42,841 nt of DNA from Alphaproteobacteria bacterium. GTDB lineage: Bacteria; Pseudomonadota; Alphaproteobacteria; UBA828. Under the pieces are notes generated by a model. That model was given only the letters and a program-made list of their open reading frames with translations, did not search any database and had not been told where the DNA came from. Where the stretch lies: assembly GCA_022826345.1 (NCBI GenBank), contig JAJDVB010000102.1, positions 1 to 42,841 of the forward strand. Direction: 5' to 3'. The position numbers were made by a program, and so were the translations under genes. This document shows positions 41,843 through 42,841 of the stretch, one piece after another; within the stretch, counting starts at the first letter, position 1; each line of letters starts with the position of its first letter.

Positions 41843-42841
41843 CTACCCGGCGGTGAGCGCGAATCCCTCGTAGCCGTTGGCGACGACCGCCTCGCACTTC
41901 TCCATGTAGGTCGGCATGCCGCCGGTATACGGCGTCACCGTGCGCGGCTTGCCGGGCACGTTGGCGCCGACGTACCAGGAGTTGCAGGAGGGGAAGAGGG
42001 TCTCCGCCGCGACCTCGTCATGGTGGTCCATCCAGCGGTCCTCCGCCTCGCGCGTGGCTTCGATGCGCGGGCGCCCGCAGGCGCGGGCATTGGCTATGCA
42101 GTCGGCGATCCATTCGACGTGCTGCTCGATGGTGGGCACCATGCTGGTGAGCACCGAGGGGCTGGTCGGGCCCGTGACGGTGAACAGGTTGGGGAAGCCC
42201 TCGATCGCGAGGCCGAGGTAGGTGCGCGGGCCCTCGGCCCACTTGGACCGGAGCGTCCGCCCGTCCCTGCCGCGGATGTCGATCCTGAGCAGCGGCCCGG
42301 TCATCGCGTCGAAGCCGATGGCGAAGACGATGGTGTCCAGCGCGTATTCCCTGCCGCCGGTGCGCAGCCCGGTACGCGTGATCTCCTCGATCGGCGCGTC
42401 GCTGATGTCGACCAGCGTGACGTTCGGCCGGTTGAAGGTGGCGTAGTAGTCGGTATCGAGGCAGATGCGCTTGCATCCCATGTACGAATGCGGCGAGAGC
42501 AACTCTGCAAGCTCGGGATCGTTCACCTCGGCGCGGATCTTGCTGCGGATGAATTCGGTGGCGATGTTGTTCGCCTCGGCATCGACCAGGAGGTCGGCGA
42601 AGACCCCGTAGTAGCTGAGCCCGCCCTTCCGCCAGCGCGCCTCCATCTCGCGCCGACGCTCCTCGGGGGTCATCTCGGCGCAGGTCGCCGGGTTCACGGC
42701 CCACATGGAGCCGGTCGGCGTCGTCTTGGCCCGCCTCCGGTGCTCCCCGTAGTCGGCCCTGAAGGCGGCGTATTCCGCCTCGTCGAGCGGCCCGTTGCGG
42801 GCGGGGATGGTGTAGTTCGGCTGACGCTGGAAGACGGTGAG
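41843..42841 (-). CDS. Flavin-containing/Baeyer-Villiger monooxygenase, C-terminal part (cut by window edge)
   Basis: The frame is open from 41843 to the window edge (333 codons including the stop), so the N-terminal FAD domain lies outside. The visible start reads LTVFQRQPNYTIPARN, the conserved Baeyer-Villiger pattern, and then helices and motifs such as CKRICLDTDYYATFNRPNV, LDTIVFAIGFDAMTG, GFPNLFTVTGPTSPSVL and the C-terminal NSWYVGANVPGKPR. These mark a class B flavin monooxygenase of the cyclohexanone/4-hydroxyacetophenone monooxygenase type, which inserts oxygen next to a ketone using NADPH. An internal ATG at 42706 is not the true start. Confidence 0.9.
   Translation of the reverse strand, partial: LTVFQRQPNYTIPARNGPLDEAEYAAFRADYGEHRRRAKTTPTGSMWAVNPATCAEMTPEERRREMEARWRKGGLSYYGVFADLLVDAEANNIATEFIRSKIRAEVNDPELAELLSPHSYMGCKRICLDTDYYATFNRPNVTLVDISDAPIEEITRTGLRTGGREYALDTIVFAIGFDAMTGPLLRIDIRGRDGRTLRSKWAEGPRTYLGLAIEGFPNLFTVTGPTSPSVLTSMVPTIEQHVEWIADCIANARACGRPRIEATREAEDRWMDHHDEVAAETLFPSCNSWYVGANVPGKPRTVTPYTGGMPTYMEKCEAVVANGYEGFALTAG

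Noticed and set aside
1..42841. CRISPR arrays, transposases, rRNA or tRNA genes
   Set aside because: No regularly spaced direct repeats, insertion-sequence enzymes or cloverleaf-like sequences were noticed in the gaps between genes.

Overview
The window is a high-GC (roughly two-thirds G+C), gene-dense chromosomal segment. It most likely comes from an aerobic alphaproteobacterium of the Rhodospirillales/Rhizobiales kind. This rests on product types only: an Atm1-type ABC exporter, DUF2244, a SPOR-tailed DacA-like enzyme, CoxLMS-type hydroxylases, and TAGAGC-starting intergenic palindromes of a kind common in that class. I found no rRNA, tRNA, CRISPR, phage or transposase gene. No gene shows foreign base composition.

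Layout. (1) 1-680 holds no convincing gene. (2) 681-6629 is a plus-strand operon for corrinoid-dependent methyl transfer: an unrecognised internally duplicated protein, a URO-D/MtaA-CmuA-type zinc methyltransferase, a free corrinoid protein, a RamA/AcsV-like reductive activator and a pterin-dependent methyltransferase, followed by a hotdog thioesterase. (3) 6779-14780 is mostly minus strand: D-Ala-D-Ala carboxypeptidase, then phosphoglucomutase/phosphomannomutase, UDP-glucose dehydrogenase and GalU (UDP-glucuronate supply), then a DnaJ-domain membrane protein, a VWA protein and a nucleoside hydrolase. (4) 14897-17745 holds a divergent pair, an enolase-superfamily protein and an MFS transporter, around an AT-rich control region. 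(5) 17819-21724 is a minus-strand three-subunit molybdenum hydroxylase with a MoaD-like protein. (6) 21919-30732 is a plus-strand acyl-CoA block: methylmalonyl-CoA mutase, Atm1-type exporter, MeaB, thiolase, DUF1989 protein, acyl-CoA dehydrogenase, GST-kappa-like isomerase. (7) 30760-35543 holds a glutaredoxin-DinB fusion and an SDR on the minus strand, then an AidB-like acyl-CoA dehydrogenase, an alpha/beta hydrolase and DUF1636 on the plus strand. (8) 35553-40247 is cell envelope and sulfur: DUF2244, an Lpp/OprI-like alanine-zipper lipoprotein facing an L,D-transpeptidase, then a CysK-AlaX-SseA overlap operon. (9) 40425-42841 holds a tandem CDGSH protein, a lipoprotein, a cupin and the C-terminal part of a flavin monooxygenase cut by the window edge.

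The genes suggest an aerobic heterotroph that uses cobalamin twice: to strip methyl groups onto tetrahydrofolate, and to isomerise methylmalonyl-CoA. The most interesting items are the self-contained methyltransferase system, in which the substrate methyltransferase is a split CmuA/MtaA-like protein and the lead gene is unknown; the Lpp-like lipoprotein ending in Lys opposite an L,D-transpeptidase; and a three-copy composite palindromic repeat with differing but self-complementary hairpin arms.
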